Positions 45,523 to 54,983 of a stretch of 64,000 nt of DNA are shown one piece after another. The first letter of the stretch is position 1; every line of letters starts with the position of its first letter. Location: NCBI RefSeq assembly GCF_004402535.1, contig NZ_SOEY01000030.1, forward strand, positions 1 to 64,000. The letters run 5' to 3'. The translations under genes and the position numbers were made by a program. A model generated the notes under the pieces. It made no database searches and was not told the DNA's origin. It saw only the letters and a program-made list of their open reading frames with translations. The DNA comes from Cryobacterium glaciale. GTDB taxonomy: Bacteria; Actinomycetota; Actinomycetes; Actinomycetales; Microbacteriaceae.

Positions 45523-46767
45523 ATGCCCGCCGCAGACCTCGCCTGGCTCCTCGCCGCATTCGCCCTCGTGTCCCTCATGTTTCCCGGGCTCGCCATGTTC
45601 TACGGAGGCATGCTCGGCAGCAAGAACGTGCTCAACATGATCATGATGGTTATGAGCTCACTCGCTGTCACGAGCGTGCTGTACGTGCTGTACGGCTACA
45701 GCATGGTCTCGGGAAACTCCCTCGGAGGCCTCGGAATCATCGGGGACCCGCTGGAATTCTTCGGACTCCAGAGCTTCGTAGCGGATGCCGCCAGCGGCGG
45801 CGCCGAGGGCCTGTACTGGGCGGCATTCTTCATTCTGTTCGCCGCGATCACCATCGCGATCGTGGCCAGCGGCGCGGCCGGGCGCATGAAATTCGGCGCC
45901 TGGATCCTGTTCTCCGGGCTCTGGCTCACCCTGGTCTATTTTCCCCTCGCCCACCAGGTCTTCACCTTCACCGACGAGGAGAGCGGCTATGTCGGCGGCT
46001 GGCTGCGCAACGTCGTCGAACTGCACGACTTCGCCGGCGGCACCGCCGTGCACATGAACGCCGGCGTCGCCGCACTCGCCCTCGCCCTGGTGCTCGGCAA
46101 GAGCAAGGGCGGACACCGCCCGCACAACCTGCCGCTCGTCGTACTCGGGGCCGGCATCCTCTGGTTCGGTTGGTACGGCTTCAACGGCGGATCCGCCGCC
46201 GGCGCGAACTTTCTCGCCCAGTATGTCGTGCTCACCTCGTTGCTGGCCGGTTCGGCCGGCATGATCGGCTTCGCACTCGTCGAGAAGATTCGCACGGGTC
46301 GTGCCACGACGCTCGGCATGGCCTCCGGTGCTATCGCCGGGCTCGTCGGCATCACTCCCTCGGCCGACGCCGTCAACCCGGTCGGGGCCCTGCTCGTTGG
46401 CCTGTTCAGCGGCGGCGTCGTCTGCCTGGCCCTGAAATGGAAGACCAGGCTGGGTATCGATGACACCCTGGACGCCTTCGCTGTGCACGGCGTCGGCGGT
46501 GTGGTCGGAGTGATCTGCGTCGTGCTGTTCGCCGCCGGCGACGCCCCAGCCGGCATCACCGGCATCCTCTTCGGGGGCAGCTGGGATATCGTCTGGCGCG
46601 AACTGGTGGCTATCACGGTCACCTGCGTCTATTCGTTCACGGTGACCTACGCCATCGCCTGGACGCTGAACAAAACCATCGGGCTGCGCGTGTCCGAAGA
46701 AGAAGAATACGTGGGCCTCGACGTCAGCTACCACGCAGAAACGGCCTATGATTCCGGCCGCGTCTAA
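45523..46767 (+). CDS. amtB: Ammonium transporter AmtB/Amt
   Basis: The 414-residue protein has eleven helices and the Amt signatures: LAMFYGGMLGSKNVLNMIMM, DFAGGTAVHMNAGVAALALA and DDTLDAFAVHGVGGVVG (the twin-His motif). The C-terminal cytoplasmic tail is short and includes an EEEEYVGLD stretch, where GlnK would bind. ATG 45523 has AGGAGA about ten bases upstream. It lies directly behind cluster 2 and before glnK. Confidence 0.95.
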   Translation: MPAADLAWLLAAFALVSLMFPGLAMFYGGMLGSKNVLNMIMMVMSSLAVTSVLYVLYGYSMVSGNSLGGLGIIGDPLEFFGLQSFVADAASGGAEGLYWAAFFILFAAITIAIVASGAAGRMKFGAWILFSGLWLTLVYFPLAHQVFTFTDEESGYVGGWLRNVVELHDFAGGTAVHMNAGVAALALALVLGKSKGGHRPHNLPLVVLGAGILWFGWYGFNGGSAAGANFLAQYVVLTSLLAGSAGMIGFALVEKIRTGRATTLGMASGAIAGLVGITPSADAVNPVGALLVGLFSGGVVCLALKWKTRLGIDDTLDAFAVHGVGGVVGVICVVLFAAGDAPAGITGILFGGSWDIVWRELVAITVTCVYSFTVTYAIAWTLNKTIGLRVSEEEEYVGLDVSYHAETAYDSGRV

Positions 46768-46803
46768 CACCACCCCACCGCACCTCACACCTAAGGACTC
46801 AAG

Positions 46804-47142
46804 ATGAAACTCATCACCGCGATCATTCAGCCGCACCGCCAGGGCGCCGTGCACGATGCCCTCATCGGCGTGCACGTGAACGGCCTCACCGTCACCGAGG
46901 TGAGCGGCTATGGATCCCAGAAAGGCCACTCGGAGATCTACCGCGGCGCCGAATACACCGTCGCCTTCCGGCCCAAGGTGCGCATCGACGTGATCGTCAG
47001 CGACGAAGACCTCGAGTCCACGATCCAGACCATCGTCGCCGCGGCCTGCACCGGCAAGATCGGAGATGGCAAGGTCTGGGCCACCGACGTGACCGACGTC
47101 GTGCGGGTGCGCACCGGCGAGCGCGGTCCCGCCGCCGTCTAG
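46804..47142 (+). CDS. glnK: PII signal protein GlnK/GlnB
   Basis: The 112-residue protein is a canonical PII: KLITAIIQPHRQGAVHDALI, T-loop YGSQKGHSEIYRGAEYTVAF with the modifiable Tyr51-type residue, and the C-loop DGKVWATDVTDVVRVRTGE. It binds ATP/ADP and 2-oxoglutarate and blocks AmtB when nitrogen is plentiful. The gene follows amtB with 36 bases between. Confidence 0.95.
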   Translation: MKLITAIIQPHRQGAVHDALIGVHVNGLTVTEVSGYGSQKGHSEIYRGAEYTVAFRPKVRIDVIVSDEDLESTIQTIVAAACTGKIGDGKVWATDVTDVVRVRTGERGPAAV

Positions 47143-47180
47143 ACGGCGGTTCAAGCCGGGGGCGGGGTAGCCTGTGCGGC

Positions 47181-47594
47181 ATGACCGAACCGACGAAGGC
47201 CCAGGGCGAGACCGCGACCGTGCGCGGCATCATCGCGTTCGCGCGAGCCCAACGACCGCTGTCGCCATTGACGGTCACGGTACTGGTCGAAGACGTTTCC
47301 AGAGCGGATGCCCCGAGCACCATCGTTGGCCGCTCCCGTTTCGAGATTCCCGCCTCTTCGCCCAACCCGCCGTCAGACGGCGACCTGAGCTTTGCCGTGA
47401 CCGTCCCCGCCGAAGCACTCGACACCGTGCGACGCCTCAATGTGCGGGTGCACGTGCGTGCGCGGTCACTCGGGGAACCCGACGTGACCGAACGGCCCGA
47501 CATCACCGAGGGGGACTTTGTCTCGACTCAGTCCCACCCGGTGCTGCCACGGCCGGTTGCGGCGTCAGTCCGTATCCCGGTTCAACGCGTCTGA
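47181..47594 (+). CDS. YbaY-like (YscW family) beta-domain protein
   Basis: The 137-residue protein has the YbaY/YscW beta-sandwich pattern: [37 protein letters not shown] and [20 protein letters not shown]. It has no signal peptide or lipobox, unlike many relatives. Function is unknown. Its last 30 bases overlap the 3' end of the convergent metallopeptidase gene. Confidence 0.65.
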   Translation: MTEPTKAQGETATVRGIIAFARAQRPLSPLTVTVLVEDVSRADAPSTIVGRSRFEIPASSPNPPSDGDLSFAVTVPAEALDTVRRLNVRVHVRARSLGEPDVTERPDITEGDFVSTQSHPVLPRPVAASVRIPVQRV

Positions 47595-49475
47595 ACCGGC
47601 ACGCACCTCGGCCTCGTCGAACGAGGTGATCACGCCGCCGAGGCTCTCGTAGCCGGTGAGCGACGGACCCCACGCTGCGCCGTTGAACCACTTGTGGAAC
47701 AGCGCGCTGTTGGTGCCGGTCAGGAACACGTCGAGCCGGCCCGACGACCACGAGACCACGCGCGGCTGCGAGGTCGCGATTCCGCCCATGTTCTCGTAAC
47801 CGAGAACCGATGGACCCCAGGCGTTGCCGTCAAACCACTTGTGGTACAGCGCACTGTCGGTGCCGATCACAAATAGGTCCAGCCGGTTCGGCCCCCAGGA
47901 GACGGCCTCGGGTTCGCCAACGACGATGCCGCCGAGTTGTTCGAAGTCGTTCACCGACGGGCCCCAGGCCGAGCCGTTCCACCACTTGTGGTACAGCGCA
48001 CCATCCGTGCCCGTGACGAAGACATCGAGCCGGTTCGGACCCCAGGAGACCACACGCGGCGACGAGGTGCAGACCCCGCCGAGCCGTTCGTAGCCGGTGA
48101 GCGACGGTCCCCAGGCGCTGCCGTTCCACCACTTGTGGTACAGCGCCCGGTCGGTGCCGATCACGAAGACATCGAGTCGGTTCGGGCCCCAGGAAACGAC
48201 TTCGGGCTGGCCGACGACGATGCCGCCCATGTTCTCGTAGCCGGTGACCGAGGGACCCCACGCGCCGTTGAACCACTTGTGATAAAGCCCGTGGTCACTG
48301 CCGACGACGAAGACGTCGAGCCGGTTCGGTCCCCACGCCACCACGCGCGGGTCGCCGAGAATGACGCCGCCCATGTACTCGTAGCCGGTCACCGACGGCC
48401 CCCAGGCGCTGCCGTTCCACCACTTGTGGTAGAGCGCGCTGTCGGTTCCGGTGACGAACAGGTCGAGCCGGTTCGGCCCCCACGCCACGGCCTGCGGAGC
48501 GCACTCGGCGATACCGCCCATATTCTCGTACCCGGTGACCGACGGCCCCCAGGCCCCGCTGAACCACTTGTGGAACACGGCGCGGTTGGTGCCGAGCACG
48601 AAGGCGTCGAGCCGATTCGGGCCCCACGATACGACGGGGCTCGAGCTCGCCCTGGCTGTCTGCGGGTACATGAAGTTCACCGCGGCGATGTCACCGGCCG
48701 AGAGGGCGGTGCGCTGGCCGATCTGGGCGCCGGCCTGCACCGGCGTGATCGTCTCGAGCCCGTTCTTCGAGAAGGCGGTGCGTGGGTAGTGCATGATCGA
48801 GCCGTAATCGTAGCCGCCGACATCATCGCCGTCGACGATGTGCTGGTCGAACTGGCTCTCCATGCCGGCTTCGATGTTGGCCCGGTTGATGGTCACGAAG
48901 GTGTTGCGGTCTTCGCGGCTCTGTTCGTGCCAGAGGCCGACCGCATGGCCGATCTCGTGGATGGCGTTGCCGGTGCTGCAGCCGGTACCCAGACTGATGG
49001 TCTGCATGCCGTTCCCCTGCATGCCCAGCATCGACCAGCATCCGCCGGAATCACTGAACTCGATGAAGTTGGGATATTGCGCCGCGTTGGCCGTGGTGCG
49101 TTCCGGAAAGCGGATGGGCGTGCGCGCTTCCCAGTGCGTGATCGCATCCCGCACACGCTGCTGATTCGGCAGGGCGGCGTTGATCCGGAATGGAACCTCG
49201 GCATTGGTCCATCGAAAGCGTGCGCCGGTGATGATGACGCCTCGCGCTCTGGCATCATCCTGGTTCGCTGCATCCTTGGTCTGCTCCAACTCGGCGACGG
49301 TGCCCAGCACGATGTCACCTTCGAACACGGCCAGGTTGTTGACCTTGTAATACACCACTTCGGTCGGTCCGAAGGTGACGCCGGAGATGATACCGGAGGC
49401 CGACTCGCCCGCCTGAAACTCTCCCTCGCTCACGAATTTCTGGTCGCCTCCGGGGCCGGACTTGTTATCTGCCAT
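47565..49475 (-). CDS. Astacin-type zinc metallopeptidase with a seven-repeat PLL-like beta-propeller
   Basis: The 636-residue protein has an N-terminal domain (1-90), then an astacin-like M12A catalytic domain: zinc motif [12 protein letters not shown] (His173, His177, His183) and Met-turn SIMHY (226-230). From about residue 279 there are seven near-identical repeats of about 48 residues, each of the form (V/A)(V/S)WGPNRLD(V/L)F, GT(D/N)xAL(Y/F)HKW, AWGPS(V/L). These match the seven-bladed PLL-type fucose-binding propeller. No signal peptide is visible after ATG 49475 (AAGGAG upstream), which is odd for an astacin. The last repeat is slightly degenerate. Confidence 0.87.
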   Translation of the reverse strand: MADNKSGPGGDQKFVSEGEFQAGESASGIISGVTFGPTEVVYYKVNNLAVFEGDIVLGTVAELEQTKDAANQDDARARGVIITGARFRWTNAEVPFRINAALPNQQRVRDAITHWEARTPIRFPERTTANAAQYPNFIEFSDSGGCWSMLGMQGNGMQTISLGTGCSTGNAIHEIGHAVGLWHEQSREDRNTFVTINRANIEAGMESQFDQHIVDGDDVGGYDYGSIMHYPRTAFSKNGLETITPVQAGAQIGQRTALSAGDIAAVNFMYPQTARASSSPVVSWGPNRLDAFVLGTNRAVFHKWFSGAWGPSVTGYENMGGIAECAPQAVAWGPNRLDLFVTGTDSALYHKWWNGSAWGPSVTGYEYMGGVILGDPRVVAWGPNRLDVFVVGSDHGLYHKWFNGAWGPSVTGYENMGGIVVGQPEVVSWGPNRLDVFVIGTDRALYHKWWNGSAWGPSLTGYERLGGVCTSSPRVVSWGPNRLDVFVTGTDGALYHKWWNGSAWGPSVNDFEQLGGIVVGEPEAVSWGPNRLDLFVIGTDSALYHKWFDGNAWGPSVLGYENMGGIATSQPRVVSWSSGRLDVFLTGTNSALFHKWFNGAAWGPSLTGYESLGGVITSFDEAEVRAGSDALNRDTD

Positions 49476-49723
49476 GGAACTACTCCTTGTGTGTTCTGTT
49501 CCCCACTGGCACTGGCCGGAATGGGCGGTGCCGGAAAGGGCGGTGCCGGAATGGGCACTGCGCCCGCTGGCGGTCACGCTACGCCGGCGGGCGTTATCGG
49601 AGCGTTACTCGGGCTCAGAATCGGGTTCGGGTTCGATGGAGCAATAACGCTGTCGGTCGCTGGGTATTATGACCTGAATCGTTCACCGATCAGGTGGCGC
49701 CCACGCCCGCAAAGGAGTACCCG

Positions 49724-50200
49724 ATGACGAGTATCAGCCCCTTTCTTTGGTTCGACGGCCAGGCCGAGCAGGCCGCCAATTTCTACATCTCGATCTTTCC
49801 CAATTCGCGCCTGCTCAACGTGGCGCGCTATCCGGAGGGCGGGCCGGCACCGGCCGGCAGCGCCATGTCGGTCTCGTTCGTGCTCGACGGCCTTGAGATT
49901 CAAGGACTCAACGCCGGACCGCAGTTTCCGTTCACGGAGGCCATCTCGTTCTTCGTGCAGGTGGAAACGCAGGAGGAAATCGATAGTCTTTGGAACCAGC
50001 TCACCAGCAATGGTGGGCAGCCCGGGCAGTGCGGTTGGTTGAAGGACCAGTTCGGTTTGTCGTGGCAGGTGGTGCCGACGACGCTCGGTCAACTGCTCAG
50101 CGACCCCGCCCCGGCGCGGGCCGCTCGGGTCATGTCGACGATGATGGGTCAGACCAAGATCATCATCGCCGACCTGCGTGCCTCGGCCGACACCGAGTAG
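49724..50200 (+). CDS. VOC-family (PhnB-like) protein
   Basis: The 158-residue protein has ISPFLWFDGQAEQAANFYIS, IFPNSRLLNVARYPEGG and the later QFGLSWQVVPTTLGQL, typical of the PhnB/DUF899-like glyoxalase superfamily. Such proteins often bind a metal, but no substrate is known. The ATG at 49724 has AAAGGAG ten bases upstream. It is convergent with the maltokinase gene. Confidence 0.85.
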   Translation: MTSISPFLWFDGQAEQAANFYISIFPNSRLLNVARYPEGGPAPAGSAMSVSFVLDGLEIQGLNAGPQFPFTEAISFFVQVETQEEIDSLWNQLTSNGGQPGQCGWLKDQFGLSWQVVPTTLGQLLSDPAPARAARVMSTMMGQTKIIIADLRASADTE

Positions 50201-50215
50201 GGGCGTCAGCTCAGC

Positions 50216-51700
50216 TCAGCCGACCAGCCGTTCGATGGCAGCGAGGGGGATCGGCAGCCAGGTCGGGCGGTTGCGTATCTCGTAAACCGCTTCGTAGAGG
50301 GCTTTGTCGAGTTCGAAAGCGTCGAGCAGGGCGCTCTGATCGGCCAGTTTGACGCCGGAGCGTTCCGCGTAACCACTGAGGAAGGCATTGCGGCAGGCAG
50401 CGGCCCACTCGAAAATAGATTCGCTCGGAGTCGATTCGCCCGTTGCCATCATCGCCCCGGCCACGTAGGAGAAAGACCGCAGCATACCGGCGACATCCCG
50501 CAGGGGAATGTCGGGCCGGGTGCGTTCCCGCAGGGTGCGCAGCGGTTCCCCCTCGAAGTCGAGCAGCACCCAGCCGCGGGCTCGCACGTCGAGAACCTGG
50601 CCGAGGTGAAAGTCCCCGTGGATGCGCTGAAGCCTCGGCCAGACCGAGGTCTCCGCTCGGGCAAAAACTGCCTCGATGGCGTCGCGATGCCTGGCCAGAG
50701 CGGGTACTTCGTGCAGGGCTTGACGGCAGCGCAGCCGCATCTTCGCCATTTCCTCGGCGATGACCGCGGGAGTTGCATCGAGGGTCGGCAGGGTGCTGGC
50801 GAGGTCCTGGTGCACGTCGGCGGTGGCTTGGCCCAGCCGAAAGGCTGGGCCGGTGAAATCGCTCCGGGAGGCCGCTGCGACCAGGGCGGTACGCCAGGCA
50901 TCCGGAGCGTCGGGCAGAAACTCCTGGGCGAAGGCGAGATGGCCGACGGCACGGCTGCCGGGTTCAGCTGGGTCGTCCCATTGGCCGGTAATAGCGCCGA
51001 ACGGCAGTGGCACTCGTTGCGATCCCGCGCGGGCGAGCGCGGCCTGCACCGTCACATCGGGATTCTCGCCCGCATGGATGATGCGGAAGACCTTGCAGAT
51101 GATCGGCCGTGTCGCTGCCCCGGTCGCATCAGTTCGCTCCACGATGATGGAGGTATTGGATTGCTCGCCGCTCAGCACGCGACTCGATACCACGAGAGCC
51201 GTCGATGAGGTCGCGGCCTTCGGTCGCAGGTCCTCGCCGCGCGCGCTGGCGGACCAGCGGTCGGTCTCCCGCGGAAGGTTCGCGGTGGACACGCCGTGTT
51301 GTTCCATGAAGGCGAGTACCGCGGCCGCGAAGGCGGGATCGTAGGGTGCGTCGTAGATGAATCGTGCCTGGTGGGAGCCGGGACCCCGCACCGTGATCAG
51401 GGCGTCGGCACCGCCGGTCAGCTCGGAGTCGCGCTCCGTGGTCGGCAGCTGGTACAACGTCAGGCCGAGGCTGGCGGTGTCCAGCACGAGGTCGACGCGA
51501 ATGCTGACGCCGACCTCGGACGAAGGGAGGGAGAAATAGCCGATGCTGCGCAGGGCGGGCACGTGTCCCTTGTTTCCGAACCACCGCTGGGTGGACACCC
51601 AGGCATTGACGTAGTCGGGCAGTGGGGTTCCCCGATGATCCGGGGCGAGGTCAGGATTGGCGGAGCGGTGTGCATTGGGGGCGCGGTCTCCATCGATCAT
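50216..51700 (-). CDS. mak: Maltokinase (Mak/Pep2)
   Basis: The 494-residue protein has the maltokinase N-terminal cap (NAWVSTQRWFGNKGHVPALR), an intermediate beta-rich part, and an aminoglycoside-phosphotransferase-like kinase core: IHGDFHLGQVLDVRARGWVL, DFEGEPLRTLRERTRPDIP, RDVAGMLRSFSYVAG. It makes maltose-1-phosphate, which feeds GlgE-type alpha-glucan synthesis from trehalose. No treS or glgE lies beside it. A related sugar kinase, for example glucosamine kinase, cannot be excluded. Start ATG 51700 is the first family-like residue. Confidence 0.82.
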   Translation of the reverse strand: MIDGDRAPNAHRSANPDLAPDHRGTPLPDYVNAWVSTQRWFGNKGHVPALRSIGYFSLPSSEVGVSIRVDLVLDTASLGLTLYQLPTTERDSELTGGADALITVRGPGSHQARFIYDAPYDPAFAAAVLAFMEQHGVSTANLPRETDRWSASARGEDLRPKAATSSTALVVSSRVLSGEQSNTSIIVERTDATGAATRPIICKVFRIIHAGENPDVTVQAALARAGSQRVPLPFGAITGQWDDPAEPGSRAVGHLAFAQEFLPDAPDAWRTALVAAASRSDFTGPAFRLGQATADVHQDLASTLPTLDATPAVIAEEMAKMRLRCRQALHEVPALARHRDAIEAVFARAETSVWPRLQRIHGDFHLGQVLDVRARGWVLLDFEGEPLRTLRERTRPDIPLRDVAGMLRSFSYVAGAMMATGESTPSESIFEWAAACRNAFLSGYAERSGVKLADQSALLDAFELDKALYEAVYEIRNRPTWLPIPLAAIERLVG

Positions 51701-51864
51701 GCCGCCAGCGTAGCCTCCTCACCCGCACGGCGGTCGAGAGCGCGGAAGTTCCTTGGTTGCATGCGGCAAGCCGGCCCCAATCGTTCGCTGGCAACGGCCA
51801 ACCGTTCGTCAAGCCCCAAACAGGATTGCGTAAATCAGACGATATTTTCGAAGGGCTGCGTTAG

Positions 51865-51878
51865 AATTGTAAACAATT
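51865..51878. promoter_or_regulatory. Palindromic operator candidate upstream of the GntR gene
   Basis: AATTGTAAACAATT is a nearly perfect inverted repeat with TTGT/ACAA arms, the usual half-site of FCD-type GntR regulators. It lies 85 bases upstream of the GntR start at 51963, so it fits autoregulation. Confidence 0.65.
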
Positions 51879-51962
51879 GACAGGGTGCCGGAATCGGGTC
51901 ACACTGTCGATGGAATTCTCCGTGTGATCCAGACACCGTCTCAAGAAAGAACTGTGAAGGGT

Positions 51963-52643
51963 ATGCCCCAGCGATATTCATTGGAACCCGTGATCCAGGA
52001 ATCGACTCCTTCGATCATCGCCCGCAAGCTGCGTTATGCGATTGCCCACGGCGAGGTGGCCCCGGGGTCGCAATTGGGCGAGGCTGAGCTGGCCCGCGAA
52101 CTCGGTGTCAGCCGGGGCCCGCTGCGCGAAGCCATGCAGCGGCTGACCCAGGAGGGCCTGCTGGTCAGCATTCGCAACCGCGGCCTGTTCGTGATCGAAA
52201 TGACGGATGCCGAAATTCGTGACATGTACGTGCTGCGCACCGCCATCGAGTCGGCCGCCTGCAAACTGCTCCTGCGCGGCGACCACGTCGCCGCCGGCCA
52301 GGACTTGCTCGCCAGGGTCTCGGAGATGGAGAACGCGGCCGCCACCGGCGACCGGGCCGCCATGAGCGACGCCGATATGGCCTTTCACGAACACCTCGTG
52401 GCGTTGAGCGGCAGTCGCAGCCTGGCGCGCATCCACAGCACCCTCATGACGGAGACCCGCATATGCCTGACCGTGCTGCAGACCTCCTACCGAGGTACCG
52501 CGGAATGGATCGCGGAACACCGCGGCATCGCCGAGGCCGTACTCGACGGCAACGGGCAGCTCGCCGAGAGCCGGTTGGGCGAACACGAAGACGACGCACT
52601 GGCGCGACTGACGAGCGCACCGGCATCCGTTTCGATCGCCTGA
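51963..52643 (+). CDS. GntR-family regulator (FCD domain)
   Basis: The 226-residue protein has a winged helix (ARKLRYAIAHGEVAPGSQLG, EAELARELGVSRGPLREAMQ) and an FCD domain (MYVLRTAIESAACKLLL, SDADMAFHEHLVALSG, EHRGIAEAVLDGNGQLAESR). ATG 51963 has GAAGG close upstream; GTG 51922 is a possible longer start. It is followed 26 bases later by the 2-hydroxyacid dehydrogenase, which it probably controls. Confidence 0.85.
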   Translation: MPQRYSLEPVIQESTPSIIARKLRYAIAHGEVAPGSQLGEAELARELGVSRGPLREAMQRLTQEGLLVSIRNRGLFVIEMTDAEIRDMYVLRTAIESAACKLLLRGDHVAAGQDLLARVSEMENAAATGDRAAMSDADMAFHEHLVALSGSRSLARIHSTLMTETRICLTVLQTSYRGTAEWIAEHRGIAEAVLDGNGQLAESRLGEHEDDALARLTSAPASVSIA

Positions 52644-52669
52644 CATCGCCCGCACACACCTAATTCATT

Positions 52670-53665
52670 GTGGACACTCTCGTTATCAGGACTCGCCCCG
52701 TCATCGTCGTGCTGTGTGAGCCCCTCGATGCGCAGCGTCCCGCCGGCATGGACGCCATCGAGCGAGTCGCCGACGTGCTCTACACCGACGCCGCCGGCCT
52801 GCCGGACGCGATCGAGAACGCCGAGATCTTGCTGCTCTGGGACTTCTTCTCGACCGCACTGCGGGATGCCTGGCCGCGCGCCCGGGCCCTGAAGTGGGTG
52901 CACGTCGCCGCAGCGGGCGTGGATACCGTGCTGTTCGACGAGTTCCGCGGCTCCGAGGTCGTGCTCACCAATGCGCACGGCTTCTTCAACGGCCCGATCG
53001 CCGAGTTCGTGCTCGCGCACATTCTGGCCCACGACAAGGAACTGCACGAGAACCGTGCCCTGCAGCGGGCGCATGAGTGGCAGCATCGCGAGACTCGGCG
53101 TACCGCCGGGAGCACGGCCCTCATCGTCGGAACCGGCGGCATTGGTCGCCACATTGCCAGGCTGCTGCGCGCAGTCGGCCTCGAGGTGCGCGGAGCCGGG
53201 CGGCGCACGAGTGGTGACGATCCGGACTTTGGTCGTGTCGTGTCGTCGGCCGCGCTCGCCGAACACGTCGGCTGGGCCGACAACGTCGTCGTGGTCGCGC
53301 CGCTCACGACCGAGACTCGCGGAATGATCGACGCGGGCGTGTTCGAGGCGATGAAGGCATCCGCTCATTTGATCAGCGTCGGCCGCGGCCCGCTCATCGA
53401 CGAGGCGGCCCTGCTCGAGGCGCTGCAGACCGGGTCGATTGCGGCGGCCTCGCTCGACGTTTTCGTGACCGAGCCGCTGCCGGCCGCGAACCCGCTCTGG
53501 GACGCCTCGGGGGTGACCGTGTCGGCGCACATGTCGGGCGATGTCGTGGGCTGGCGTGACGGCCTGGCTGAGCAGTTCACCTCAAACGTGACGCGCTGGC
53601 TGGCCGGCGCAGAGCTGATCAATGTCGTGGACAAGCACCTGGGTTATGTGGCGCGGGCACACTGA
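52670..53665 (+). CDS. D-2-hydroxyacid dehydrogenase
   Basis: The 331-residue protein has an N-terminal substrate domain, a Rossmann motif ALIVGTGGIGRHIARLLRAV (GxGxxG), and the catalytic Arg (SVGRGPLIDEAALLEAL), Glu (VTEPLPAANP) and His (SAHMSGD) of the D-isomer dehydrogenases. It reduces or oxidises a 2-keto acid with NAD(P). The substrate is unclear. GTG 52670 follows the GntR stop by 26 bases, so they form one unit. The last 84 bases are antisense to a broken IclR gene. Confidence 0.87.
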   Translation: MDTLVIRTRPVIVVLCEPLDAQRPAGMDAIERVADVLYTDAAGLPDAIENAEILLLWDFFSTALRDAWPRARALKWVHVAAAGVDTVLFDEFRGSEVVLTNAHGFFNGPIAEFVLAHILAHDKELHENRALQRAHEWQHRETRRTAGSTALIVGTGGIGRHIARLLRAVGLEVRGAGRRTSGDDPDFGRVVSSAALAEHVGWADNVVVVAPLTTETRGMIDAGVFEAMKASAHLISVGRGPLIDEAALLEALQTGSIAAASLDVFVTEPLPAANPLWDASGVTVSAHMSGDVVGWRDGLAEQFTSNVTRWLAGAELINVVDKHLGYVARAH

Positions 53666-53983
53666 TCGCCGACTCGGCGGTTGGCGATCTTCTCGGCGAG
53701 CGAGTTCTTTACGCCCGGTTCGAGGAATAGAGACAACGCGAACAAGCGAATGCACGGGGAACAGCTCCCAGAGTCGAACGCCGAGTCTCACTTCGCCGTT
53801 CTCGTCACGTTCCAGCAGCCGCTGGTTGACCAGCTGCACGACGACGCGATGCGTGGTCGCGAGGGGAATGTCGACCCGACGGGCAAGGGCCGAGACCGTC
53901 ATTGACGTACGGGTGGCGTTGAAGGCGCCGAGAATGCCCACGAGTCGCGTCAGCCTTGAATCGCCCGAGGGAGAGTTGGCCAT
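53582..53983 (-). pseudogene. IclR-family regulator, truncated after the helix-turn-helix
   Basis: From ATG 53983 the first ~65 residues form an IclR winged helix (SRLTRLVGILGAFNATRTSM, VSALARRVDIPLATTHRVVV, GVRLWELF). The expected ligand domain of about 180 residues is absent. After LGVRLWELF the frame gives unrelated residues and continues antisense into the dehydrogenase gene. A deletion has cut the gene at about 53790. It might still make a short DNA-binding peptide. Confidence 0.75.
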
Positions 53984-54091
53984 GAGACCCAGTATGCCGC
54001 TCAACTCGCGTGATCAGGCCGGGCGACCGGCCACCACGAAGCGGATGCCAGCGCGTCGCCGTCTGTTTCACCTTGGTTTGCGGCGGCGCAA

Positions 54092-54271
54092 TCAAACCGT
54101 CGCGAGCGTCTTGCAATCCACGTGGGGAAGGCGCACGGGTTCGACGCGAATGCTGGTGCGCTCGCAACCGGTGCACTTGAGAACGTAGAGGGGGAGAGTG
54201 ATGCGCAGGGCCTGCGCGGGGTTCGGTTTCAGGTCGGCTTGTGACTTGCAGAACGGGCAGGTAATTCGCAT
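54092..54271 (-). CDS. Small zinc-ribbon protein, 59 residues
   Basis: This short gene encodes MRITCPFCKSQADLKPNPAQ, then LKCTGCERTSIRVEPV and a late Cys. CPFC and CTGC form a four-Cys zinc ribbon. I do not know its family. ATG 54271 begins directly at the first Cys pair; the ribosome binding site is not strong. It stands between the IclR remnant and a GNAT gene, on the same strand as both. Confidence 0.6.
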   Translation of the reverse strand: MRITCPFCKSQADLKPNPAQALRITLPLYVLKCTGCERTSIRVEPVRLPHVDCKTLATV

Positions 54272-54429
54272 CGAGGGGGGTCCCTTGGCTTGATTCTGCG
54301 CAAGCGATAACTCGCGTCAGGATGACCTTAGGGGGAAACCGTCGACGACCGCACCCCCTTGTCATCTATTCCGATGTGTGTACAGAGCAGTCCGTCTGTC
54401 CCCGTTCCGACGGACACGCAGGAGAAGCG

Positions 54430-54930
54430 CTAAACGGATGCCGCGAGCAGGCTCACCACGACGGTGTCGCCCTTGGTCGACAGCTGGCCGACCTCGGTGA
54501 ATCCGAGCCGGTCGTGAAAGGCGAGTGACCCCGGGTTCCGCGGTTGAAGGTTGACCTCACAGAGCACCTCGGCGAGCAGCTCGCGGCGCGCGGCACCGAA
54601 GATGGTGTCGTAGAGCACCTGGCCGAGGCCCCTCCCGCGATGCCCGTCGGCCACAACGATGCGGTCGACGTAGAGAAAATCGGTAGACCGGGCCGAGAAC
54701 CAGCGATAGTTCTCGCTCTCGTAGTCGGCCCCGGCCACGAACAGAATGGCAAATCCCAGCGCGATGTCGGCCGCGTCGTCGTGCACGACAGCAAGCGCGA
54801 GGTGGCTGTGCTGGACGAGCGTGGCCAGCGCCCGGGCATCCAACTCGTTGACCGCGGGAACCGCGGCATTGTTGAGAGCGAGCAGGAGCGGCAGATCGGC
54901 GGGAACGAGGGAACGAGTGGAATAGGTCAC
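54430..54930 (-). CDS. GNAT-family N-acetyltransferase
   Basis: The 166-residue protein has the GNAT core: ALGFAILFVAG, the acetyl-CoA motif VVADGHRGRGLGQVLYDTIF (RGRGLG), and CEVNLQPRNPGSLAFHDRLGFTEVGQLSTKG. GTG 54930 with GGGG upstream begins at YSTRSLVPADLP, where the family starts. The acceptor is unknown. The gene ends 54 bases downstream of the ornithine-cyclodeaminase-type gene on the same strand. Confidence 0.85.
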   Translation of the reverse strand: MTYSTRSLVPADLPLLLALNNAAVPAVNELDARALATLVQHSHLALAVVHDDAADIALGFAILFVAGADYESENYRWFSARSTDFLYVDRIVVADGHRGRGLGQVLYDTIFGAARRELLAEVLCEVNLQPRNPGSLAFHDRLGFTEVGQLSTKGDTVVVSLLAASV

Positions 54931-54983
54931 CCCATTAACGATAGGCCAGCACGCGAGAGGCCGGCACACGAGAGGCCGGCGGT

